Shown here: positions 26,801 to 38,800 of the stretch, piece by piece
Numbering within the stretch: the first letter of the stretch is position 1
Layout: each line of letters starts with the position of its first letter
Assembly (NCBI RefSeq): GCF_012273895.1
Contig: NC_052118.1
Span: forward strand, 2,852,001 to 2,916,000
Length of the DNA: 64,000 nt
Direction: 5' to 3'
From: Zerene cesonia
Lineage: Eukaryota; Arthropoda; Insecta; Lepidoptera; Pieridae
Notes under the pieces: generated by a model
Databases searched by the model: none
Told to the model about the DNA's origin: nothing
What the model saw: the letters and a program-made list of their open reading frames with translations, nothing else
Program-made: the position numbers and the translations under genes

Positions 26801-29800
26801 TTCAACAGTCATCATTGTGTACTTAATTCGGGGTGGACCGGAATAGGAATGGTTTTTAATTTATACAACGTGGAATGTTAATTTTCTGAGTCTATTGTTT
26901 AGTGTAAATTATACTCAAGGTATGTACGCACCAATAGGAGATACAGATTGGGTTACTGAATTTCAGCAATGACTGCAAATCATATAGTAAAGCGGTATTT
27001 TATAGGTAATATTAAACGTTGAGAAATTCATTGATACATCGATTGGGTGTGTCTATATTCATTTAGTTCTATAGCAACATCGTTGAGGCTGTTCATTAAA
27101 AAATCGTTTTTCCAAGTAGCGCTTCCTAAATGTACAGAAATGGTCTGGAAACTGTTTCGTTATATCAATATAGACACTATAAATAAGGTAGCGATATGAA
27201 GCTCAGCATTTGAAGATTGCTAAGGGCTTAATTGACCCTCTGATCAAGGTGTATTAACCTGTAGTCTATATTGTTACGATTCCTCTTAAAATTAATGAAT
27301 TTGTTGCGAAAGTCTAAGTGTGCTGGATTACAGGCTTAGTTATATTTAAATTGTTATTAGATGAGAAACTAAATAATATTCATACAATCACAAATCAAAA
27401 AATGTTCTCATGGTATAAATGTTTAGCCATTTATTTCTTCAAACAGTTTGCATAAATACAAGTGACTGATTAAGATAAATACCATATTTAATATGCGAGT
27501 TTTTCTCTATTGCTATTTTCATTAGTATTATAATCAATCATAATGAAGCGTATTAAGTTCATTAGCTACAATTGATAGTTCAATATTTTTGATAAAAAAT
27601 AATCGATGAATTTTAAACGTTTCAATCCAATGATGAGACATATATTAATATTTAATTGTGTGGCATCATAAACCTCGCTTCACAGTGATAACGATGCACA
27701 GTAGTAACGTCTGTACAACATTACCTTCTCCCGTAATGTAAATAAAGTAGGATGGTATCTCTTTAAAATAAAGCCAAAGACACATTAAGTTTCCTTAAAA
27801 TAAAATGCGTAATTTCTCCCTCAGCACTTATTACGTGCGTTTGGGTGTAATTGACGTAGACAATTAAAGGCCACCATTTCGCCGGACGCACATTAAGTTG
27901 GTGTCATGCCCCAGCATTATATATCCCGCTTTTAATTAAAGGACCGGCCTCCAGATGGAATTGCTAAACAAATCTACCGCAGCAATGTGTCCACCTCAAG
28001 TGATTTAATAGACGGAAAGAAATGCGCCATTTGAATCTTATCACCCTAGCGGAAATAATTGTATAATGTAATTTAAATATAATCGAGTAAAGAATATGCG
28101 TACGGTATGAATTTGATGCGCTATTGTTGGAAACGTGGCGTGTGTCAACCGAGCTCGGCTTGAGTGCTTCTGTACAACGTGTCCTCGTATGTTCATTGCG
28201 GTTGTTTATTTGTTAGCCACGTTCTATTGCAGTTACAAGTTTCAATATAAACTCAACCCGAAATTTTATTACAACATTTGAAATTATTAAAATTCTCGTC
28301 CAACAATGTCAATTAGGTACCAATATACGGTTAATATGTACGCAAACCTCTGTTTTCATTCGCATCTATTCCGTACACGAGAATCGGTTTTAATCGTGTC
28401 CATAGAGGAGCACCCGCAATATCCTCAAGGCCATAGTCGCTGTACATAATTGCGGACACGCTGCTCCAGACAATATATGAGCACATTAGTCGCGGACGTG
28501 CTGGCCTGGCTTCATCTAGCCTCACCCTCCGGACCAATCTGAGTATCGCCTTCACGTCACTCGCTGCGTGTCGACACATGTTAACTGTCTGTTTTCAATT
28601 GTATACGTTGCTTTTCAGTACTAGTAGTGAAAACTGTTGAAAAAAACAAAAACTTCAGCTGGAAGAAGACGCTATATAGCGATAAGACCACCAATTGTCC
28701 TAATTTTAATAATATTAAAGTTGATTGTAAAGTTTTAGGGACTAACTAAAAAAAAAATATTTGCAGGGCTAAGAATGTAAATCTGAGGTGTTTTTTTGTT
28801 TTTCATGTTGACCTTACCTACAGTTGATACGAATATTACAAATGAATGCAATCTCTACATACTATTATATTTAAAGCGTTACGCAAGTGAACAGCTATTG
28901 TCTGATTGTATTGTTTGATCCGCAACATAAATAATTGAGAACCGTTATTGGATTCAAATTATACAGTCTTATTATTTTGAAAATATAATTGCTGGTTGCT
29001 TTTTTTATGGAGTTACTGCTATGAGTATAAGCTCAGGATCACATCAATATAATAGCACTCGGGGATTGCGTACAAATAACATGAAAGTGAAAAAAAAAAT
29101 TGAAATCGGTTGTTTAGTTCCTCAGATTGGAGAATTTTAACAAACAAACTTTGAGCTTTATATAATTTCTTGCTGCGCCCCGCGTATCTCGTAGGAGTAT
29201 CGGGATAAAAAGTTGCTTAATCAGACTGGATTAACATATTGGACAACCGTCCAGCAGTCTACGTACCAAATTTAATTGCAATTGATTCAATAGTTTTTGC
29301 GTGAAAGAGCAACAAACACACACACACATCTTTACAAACTTTCGCATTTATAATATTGTAGAATGTAGGAGCGAAACGATAGCGATTGTTCTCTACTCTG
29401 CTTAGAGGTTAAGCTTTGAATTGAATACTACGAACAAATTTATCAGCTTTCGCTAAACGACCGTAAAAGTTTCATTGCTGTAAAACAAGGCAATATCTTG
29501 TATTGCAGCAGTGAAACTTTAAATCAGTTATATTATATAACGAAAGTGCTAGAAATTTTTTTTTTAGCTGTAAGAATATTGAAAACTAGTTACATATAAA
29601 GCCTACGTCACACAGTGAGGTTGCATTTTTCTCATGGTGAAAGAACTTTTAAAATCTGTGCAGTCGTTTTGATTTATATCCATTACAAACAAACAAACAA
29701 AAATGCATATTCTTCCTTTTTATAATATTAGTGTAGATTCGTTGTCTGTTATTTTCTCATCCAGACAGGTGGTATGTTCATAATTTTTATAAAGAGATGT

Positions 29801-32800
29801 ACTGTCCTGATAGAAGTGATGAGCCACTTAATGTTTCGAAAATAAAACTTCCACGGAGTGTTTCAAGGAGAAAGGATATATCGTGTGATATAGTGCCGAA
29901 GCCACAACCTGATAGCAAAATAAAGATGTCTTATTTGTATAAAAAAAACAATTGAGCTTTTAAAGGGTCATTAGTATTTTTGTATAGTCTTCATTGTAAT
30001 ACGAAAACAAATTTGTTTTTCTCATCTTAACTATTTTTAGTTATTTGTTTATTTTATAAATTTTCAAGTCAATTGGCTCTTCGTAGAAAATGTTTAATTA
30101 ATGTTCCTTTGGTCTTAATAATAGATACATTAATTGCATCTGCTGCACAACGAATTTTTAACGATATAATTATTGTTATGAATAAATATAGGTACTTATG
30201 TGAAAGGATTAAAGGTTTTAAAAGTCCAACTGTCTTTTAATGTATAATACATTTGCACAGCGGCTTATATTTTGATAGTGTTCTTTAAAAAAACTTTTGA
30301 CGTTACATTACATATACCTAAACAGTTGATTGCTTATAACTTTCGTCTTAACACTTACAATATGATTAAGCTAAGGAATCTATATTATCGACTATTATAT
30401 GATATTTATGTAGATACTAGATACGTATTTTTCTAAGTACTTTAACAATAATTTCATTCTACAAAATGTATCACCAACGTCATTAGAGAAAGAGAAACTG
30501 GAGTAGCAAGTTTCTAAAATGGGACCAAATGCTAAAAAATTCTTATGAAACATGTAGATTGTTCCTATCAAAGGATCACGCCAATCGGTTGAAAAAAAAA
30601 CCACAAAATAAGACATTCGAGAAACTCCTTCGTTTTTGGGAACGTCTATTAAAAAGCTAGATCATAATGTGATAGATTTCAGTATCACATATTTCCCCAC
30701 GACTGTGAGAAAGAAACACTTTCGTAAAAGTTGTTTACAGAGAACTGATTGTGTACATATTGTATATTATGAAAGTTCACTCATGAAAAGTTGCCAAGTT
30801 CTTCCGACACTTCACTGTGTAATCTGCCCTCAACTTCATCGAACTAGGTTAAAAGGAGAAAATATGTTATAAGTTTCTATTTTGGATACTTTCCTGCCTT
30901 TCCTGTACATAAACATTGTGGCATTCAACATGATGAATATTTTATAATTGAGGAAATAATTAATCATAACTCTTGATATAAGCTCATGATTTTAATCTAA
31001 TTTAAAAGAAAATTCCGCCCTATTCGAATAATTATTGAAGTTTAGGCAAACCTTTGATACAACTTCAAGTTGGAACAAGGGAAATAGTTGCAGAAATATA
31101 TAGTTACCGTGTATGACCGAGAGATGCACGTGAGCCGTAGTTAAGCGGTCGAAATGTTGCGGCGAGTTGTTGCAAACTGTTTGCTTACAAAGCTTGCAAG
31201 CTGCAAGCACGTTCGTGAGTTAAGACATTCAAAACCGCTCAATATCCTGGCAGTATGAAAGTTTCGTCGGCGCACGGCTTCACGTGGTCCGGGGGGCCGG
31301 AGGGTTTGCCGGGAGGGCTAAACTATGCGAAGAATGCGCAATTAGTGAGCGAGCGAGCGTGTAAGGGGCCCGGCCGCTAGGCGGCGAACGCAGTAAGAAA
31401 ATATAAAGAAGGGGCGGGCTCCGCGCCCGTTGTTTAGCGCCCCGCCCGTCCTCGGGCATAACTCCCGATTGTCTCCCGAGAAATCCTCCTTAGAACCGTC
31501 TCAACTCAACCCTTTACGGATTTGACTGGCATATCTGCCGTTTGGGTCAGCGTGAAATTCAGGCCCGGCGCCTGTGTCGCGTAAACATTTATTTCTTTGT
31601 TTTTACACTATTGATCCTAACAATTAATATAATTCAATTGTATTTATATCAATTGCGAGTTGAATAAGTTTAAACCACATAAAATACCAAGCTTTGTACA
31701 TTTATGTCTACTACTTATTAGCCAGTTTGTACGCAGCGAGATATGATTAGTAAAAATAGTGTGCATTTCATTATTTCATTTAATAAAATGGCTATTATCC
31801 AGTATCAAGTATCTTTCCTAACGCTTTTGTATACATTTTTAAATAGATATGTTTTTAGTGACATAAACTATTAGATAAAGCAACAAATTTTATAAATGCG
31901 AAGAGACCCGAGAAAAGGCGTAGGAGAATTTTTATCCCGGGTATCATCAAAACGGGAATTATACGGGGAAACCCTCTGGTCTGCCTTTTTTCGCAGGAAC
32001 AGATCACTTATCTTTTTACCTCAATTTGAGGTTTACATAGTTTCATTCAACGGGCATGTGTTGCTGAAATGAAACATAATACACTGAACGATATGCCAGA
32101 AATACATTCGCGTAAAGCTTTTAAAAGGTCACGGCTGATAGATAGGACGTTAATGTGTTTCTGATGGATCTTCGATAACTTCTCCGTTGTGGAATAAATT
32201 ATAGGTAAGCGATCGATACGCAACCCTAGTTCACTGAATAAAAAATTCAATATTGCGTTTTAATTATTGGAGAGCGTGTGCTCATTGATAAATTACGAGG
32301 GTGATTCACTCGTAGCGGCGCGATGAAAATACTGAATATTCATAAGCGGCAGCTGCACGCCGATGCACGCACAATTTCATCCGCGAGAGGTGCGCGAGAG
32401 CGTGGCCGCGCTCTGGCACTCGACCAAATTAGCCATCTAACAAACCAATAAATAATGATCACTTGTTTTTCTATTCGCCACGGAATAGAAACGTTCCGAC
32501 TTGATCCTCTGCATCGGCCTATTTATAGATGCATACGACGTTTCGGGTGAAGGCACTCTTAATGCTGGATTCGCGGGGACGCTCGCTACGTGAACATCGG
32601 AGTGACACGCGGTGTATTTATTCGTGTTAACACCCGATTTGTCGAGTGGTCACCTAATTTTAACCGTCACCCGCTGTGAGCGCGCGTAATGGGTGGAGCG
32701 CTAAGGAAATATAAGAGACGAAGTTTCGATACTTAAAAGTTGAAACTTCAAGAATGTTGCTGGGTTTAGGCCGATGTTACTGTTGAAGTTCTGTAAGCTG

Positions 32801-35800
32801 TTGAATAAATTACGCAGTCGATTGATAGGACTATCAATGTAAATTGAAATAATTTAATAACGTGCATAATTATTTTATCAACAGTTATGTATGCTATTGA
32901 AAAATAATACCTCACGGAGCTTATTTAAATTTAATAAGTATGTTATGCCAAACGAAATGAACCAACTGTTATATGAATTATTGTTTATGATCCAATTATG
33001 TGTGATATAGTACTCAATTTGTGAATTTTGTAATGATCATACTTTAAAATATCCTTTTCTTTTTTNNNNNNNNNNNNNNNNNNNNNNNNNNNNNNNNNNN
33101 NNNNNNNNNNNNNNNNNNNNNNNNNNNNNNNNNNNNNNNNNNNNNNNNNNNNNNNNNNNNNNNNNNNNNNNNNNNNNNNNNNNNNNNNNNNNNNNNNNNN
33201 NNNNNNNNNNNNNNNNNNNNNNNNNNNNNNNNNNNNNNNNNNNNNNNNNNNNNNNNNNNNNNNNNNNNNNNNNNNNNNNNNNNNNNNNNNNNNNNNNNNN
33301 NNNNNNNNNNNNNNNNNNNNNNNNNNNNNNNNNNNNNNNNNNNNNNNNNNNNNNNNNNNNNNNNNNNNNNNNNNNNNNNNNNNNNNNNNNNNNNNNNNNN
33401 NNNNNNNNNNNNNNNNNNNNNNNNNNNNNNNNNNNNNNNNNNNNNNNNNNNNNNNNNNNNNNNNNNNNNNNNNNNNNNNNNNNNNNNNNNNNNNNNNNNN
33501 NNNNNNNNNNNNNNNNNNNNNNNNNNNNNNNNNNNNNNNNNNNNNNNNNNNNNNNNNNNNNNNNNNNNNNNNNNNNNNNNNNNNNNNNNNNNNNNNNNNN
33601 NNNNNNNNNNNNNNNNNNNNNNNNNNNNNNNNNNNNNNNNNNNNNNNNNNNNNNNNNNNNNNNNNNNNNNNNNNNNNNNNNNNNNNNNNNNNNNNNNNNN
33701 NNNNNNNNNNNNNNNNNNNNNNNNNNNNNNNNNNNNNNNNNNNNNNNNNNNNNNNNNNNNNNNNNNNNNNNNNNNNNNNNNNNNNNNNNNNNNNNNNNNN
33801 NNNNNNNNNNNNNNNNNNNNNNNNNNNNNNNNNNNNNNNNNNNNNNNNNNNNNNNNNNNNNNNNNNNNNNNNNNNNNNNNNNNNNNNNNNNNNNNNNNNN
33901 NNNNNNNNNNNNNNNNNNNNNNNNNNNNNNNNNNNNNNNNNNNNNNNNNNNNNNNNNNNNNNNNNNNNNNNNNNNNNNNNNNNNNNNNNNNNNNNNNNNN
34001 NNNNNNNNNNNNNNNNNNNNNNNNNNNNNNNNNNNNNNNNNNNNNNNNNNNNNNNNNNNNNNNNNCTGCCTTTTTTTTGCAGGAACAGATCACTTATCTT
34101 TTTACCTCAATTTGAGGTTTACATAGTTTCATTCAACGGGCATGTGTTGCTGAAATGAAACATAATACACTGAACGATATGCCAGAAATACATTCGCGTA
34201 AAGCTTTTAAAAGGTCACGGCTGATAGATAGGACGTTAATGTGTTTCTGATGGATCTTCGATAACTTCTCCGTTGTGGAATAAATTATAGGTAAGCGATC
34301 GATACGCAACCCTAGTTCACTGAATAAAAAATTCAATATTGCGTTTTAATTATTGGAGAGCGTGTGCTCATTGATAAATTACGAGGGTGATTCACTCGTA
34401 GCGGCGCGATGAAAATACTGAATATTCATAAGCGGCAGCTGCACGCCGATGCACGCACAATTTCATCCGCGAGAGGTGCGCGAGAGCGTGGCCGCGCTCT
34501 GGCACTCGACCAAATTAGCCATCTAACAAACCAATAAATAATGATCACTTGTTTTTCTATTCGCCACGGAATAGAAACGTTCCGACTTGATCCTCTGCAT
34601 CGGCCTATTTATAGATGCATACGACGTTTCGGGTGAAGGCACTCTTAATGCTGGATTCGCGGGGACGCTCGCTACGTGAACATCGGAGTGACACGCGGTG
34701 TATTTATTCGTGTTAACACCCGATTTGTCGAGTGGTCACCTAATTTTAACCGTCACCCGCTGTGAGCGCGCGTAATGGGTGGAGCGCTAAGGAAATATAA
34801 GAGACGAAGTTTCGATACTTAAAAGTTGAAACTTCAAGAATGTTGCTGGGTTTAGGCCGATGTTACTGTTGAAGTTCTGTAAGCTGTTGAATAAATTACG
34901 CAGTCGATTGATAGGACTATCAATGTAAATTGAAATAATTTAATAACGTGCATAATTATTTTATCAACAGTTATGTATGCTATTGAAAAATAATACCTCA
35001 CGGAGCTTTATTTAAATTTAATAAGTATGTTATGCCAAACGAAATGAACCAACTGTTATATGAATTATTGTTTATGATCCAATTATGTGTGATATAGTAC
35101 TCAATTTGTGAATTTTGTAATGATCATACTATAAAATATCCTTTTCTATTTTAAATCATACTAGATTGTACATAAATTCAAACTCGTATGTCTTATATCT
35201 ATATCATTAAAAAAAGGTGCCTATTACCGAATTCATTAATGATTTCACTATAATGTCTAAATGCAAATGCGCTATCATAATGAATCCTATCAAACAATTC
35301 TAGATGTTTCTAGGAGCATCACACTGCAATACGACGCCTTTCAAAGATGCAAAAGCTCATAAAACACCTTCAAACATAGATATGTTCAATAATTTGGAAC
35401 TATTGAGAGTTCAGTTCGCTATGAAATAACGAGAAATAATAAACTAGGTATATCTATGTACGCACGTTTGCCTCAACGAGCAGCCAAGGGGTTAATTAAA
35501 TTCGCACCAGCCGTCTCTCCGGCGTCGCATTCCCCGAATTCAATGAGATTTCAATTTACTTTGGCCTGTCCCACACTTCTGTACACGGCGCCCACAAATT
35601 AATACTTTATTGTCCACGTTAATATGTCGACTTTGATAAGCGATGTGACGTTTCCGATGGAACTTATATAGTTTATTATGTTGAGCAATTTCAAATATGT
35701 TTATTAGATAAAAAGGGATGAAATTATGATATTTTGACACGTGTTTTTAGGAATGGATTCACGTTTTGAAATTTATAGAGGATTTAGAGAGATTTGTTGA

Positions 35801-38800
35801 GATTTGTTCTATGATAGTGTTTGCTTAATAAATGGAAAGTTGTGTTATAGCAATTATCATTTATCTCTAAATATGTACAACGAAAAGACTATGCCGATTA
35901 GATTCGGTACACCAAATGAAACAGAAAATTAACTAAAACTGCAATTTTTTTTTTGGTGTACATTATCACACAATTTATATATCATCGTTTTTCTTCATTT
36001 ACCTACCGTATGCATACACAGAGTTATTCTCACAAACAACTTTATTTCCAAATATGATTGTTTCTAAAATGGATTAACCATTGAATCAATTCGTTAGAGT
36101 AAATTTCGCCCTCTGCCAATCGACCCCGCATTCCTGTTCGACTGCAGTTTCAATAATTGAAAATAGTTATTCAAAATATTTTTCAAAATTGTTTCATAAC
36201 GATTTGGGCTGGTGCTACGCGGGCATAGCATTGCGCGCTTCCGTATCGGCTATGCCGAATATTTCGCGTACTGTAGCAATTGGCGTTTCATCTGTTTTTT
36301 AACAATAAACTGTTTGTATACTCGAGCAGTCTGAATGCACTAGATACTTTGTAACATTACAAAAAGTCAATAATATAAACAATATAGAAATTAGTTTCCA
36401 TTCACGAACCCTTTCGCAAGCTTTCAAGTTGATAAATTAATTCTCTCTAAATTACAGGAAGAAACGAACTTATAGCAAGATATATAAAATTAAGGACGGG
36501 GAAAACGCGCACAAGGAAACAAGTATCTTCACACATACAGGTTTTAGCTAGGCGGAAACTTCGAGAAATACAGGCCAAGCTTAAAGTGGTAAGTGCACGC
36601 CAATTAGCACCTCGTATAAAATATTTCTAGGTCTAGTCTCCATAAGTACTTATGATAAGTATCGAAAAAAATTACAAAATCATGTTAGTAATTTAATATG
36701 TAGCAAGACATTTAAAATGATAAATAATCTAGGACGGTGGTGTGATGAAAGAGAAGGCGATGCAGTCAATGAGCACACTATCTAGCGCTCAAATAGTGGC
36801 GGGTTTGCCTCACCCGGCGTACCATCACACGGTACATTTTTCAAGGCATGCCTTTGTGTTAATTCACACCAAAATAGCCTTTATTGTGTTGCTTCTATCT
36901 AGGCATGCCGCCATGCACGCAAATGAGGATAAACTGAAATAACATCGATTGGCTTTATTTATAATTTAACTTAGTTTCGTGTATTGTTGTCTAAATCTTA
37001 CCCTTTAGATACAACGTTGTGTAGAGTTAATATTGTATGTGTTGCGTTGCTCAAATAATGCAGGTTTCTGCGACGCCACTTACAAAGCTTTATCGAGTTC
37101 GACTAACTAGAAGCAGTTCATTTGATCATTAATAATTTTCTAATAACACTGTAGAAACAGAGAGTGAAAATTTTTGTAATAGATACGGTATATTATCTAT
37201 TTTAGATGGAACTCATAATATACTATATTACTTTTATTTATATTACTTAAAACAAATGGGAAAAAGTCTACATTAAAATATAATTACACTTCTATTACTA
37301 AAGACTAGAAATTTCGAACTTATCAGAATAAACTTTAAATGTATATAAAATAAAGCATATTGTTCTGTAACTCTTTAAATTTACGATGCGTATATTGCAT
37401 TTTAAAAGCTTCTAAAGAGTTAAAAGTTGGATATGAGTGATAATTGCCAGCTTCCTCATTTTAGAGTGTAAACAGCAAAAACAAAAAACTTCCACTTCTC
37501 ATTTATTTCTTCATTAATACGTTTCCATCTGCTTCTTAACCAAAATCACATAGGGATCAATCTTCTAATGTATTTCCCGCTTAAGGTTTACGCTGAAGAA
37601 AAAAAAATATAGTCAATTTGCTGACTCCTAACACGTGTGATTTATTCGTCTACAAGTTTATAACGTGGATTGTTCTAATTTTCCAGCAATTCTGGCAGCC
37701 TGGTCTGCAGGCCGGCACGTCACAAGAGTGAGTAGTTATTTTATTGTTGTTATCCTATACAAGTCTTAGTTATGTCTGCTATTGCAACGTTCTTCCATTG
37801 GGAAAGTTACAAAATAATCGAGGGTCGTTGTCCTTTTCTCCCGGAATAGTTTTATGTTAAACCTAGAACTCAAGTATGGATCAAACATATGTTACTTCAT
37901 AGAGATACAAATAAGCAGTTTTTAGGTAAATGGAACCGACTTTTATTTGTCTTTTTTTTGTGTATATAACCTCAGAACTTTCGATTGGTGAACGGATTTT
38001 GATGATTGTTTGTTCTCTTGACTGTGACTCTACTGTGGTCCCTTTAAAATTTGGTAAAGTTTTGACAATTTTAAGGCGGTTTCATTTTAATAAATACATC
38101 ACAGTGTTCTAATATAATAGTAAACGTACAAAAATCGTTAATAACAGAATCTAGTTCAATTACACAGTGTAAGATCCAGATCTGTAGACCCATCTGCCCG
38201 TTCAAGGAACAAGTCCCACTACATTTTTATTTTTTGCGAAGTAATTATCGAAAATCATTAATGCACGACCCGTTATATTTTTTCCTGCGTGGTATATGAG
38301 AAATAGTGGCAATAAAGCTGCCATTTAGAGCTTAAGGGTTTCTAGAAGTGCTATTTTAAGAACCTGTCGTGTACCTAACTGCAGTTCTATTTTGGGTTGA
38401 TGTCCTTTGCTATGGCGCATTGTGTGGAATATTTTCCATATGATAATCTTCTGGGTTGAATTTGATTAATTTTGAATTATAATTGTTAGGGAAATTAAAT
38501 AGATTAAATGATAACTAATTAATCAAGAACATGGATTACAATGTTCAAAATTGGGATATACATACTTGTTTTCGGGATTTAAAAATGGAAGAGACTGTGT
38601 CGAAATTAATGATACCTAGTATTTATGGTCCATGGTAACCAGTTAACATCAGATGGGCGACCATATTTATTTGTTTATTTATAAACGACGTGGCACAAGA
38701 ACGGCTGAACCGATTTTAATGACATTTAGTTCGTTGGATAGGTTCTCACTGGGATTAGGATAATTACACATTTTTGACCAAAGAAAGAAACTACCCGGGC

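Larger units (their letters stand above)
24563..36457 (+). other. Long sd intron splitting the TEA domain, containing the gap
   Basis: 11.9 kb as assembled; about 2.1 kb of this is the N run plus a duplicated flank. It contains Helitron-like copies (26172, 29169, 29586), a hairpin at 29466-29520, and GC-richer islands at 25290-25560, 27830-28060 and 31250-31570 that stand out from the AT-rich background and could be enhancers. No extra exon is supported. Confidence 0.8.

Noticed and set aside
31250..31570. GC island as an extra sd coding exon
   Set aside because: It has no frame with acceptor and donor that keeps the split Gly codon between the two TEA exons intact, and the TEA domain is contiguous without it.
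33044..34093. 349-aa minus-strand ORF
   Set aside because: Almost entirely the N gap.
36742..36942. 66-aa ORF in sd intron after the TEA exon
   Set aside because: No flanking splice signals in a fitting phase and no family similarity. The known exon order (RRKLREIQAKLKV to QFWQPGLQ) leaves no need for it.
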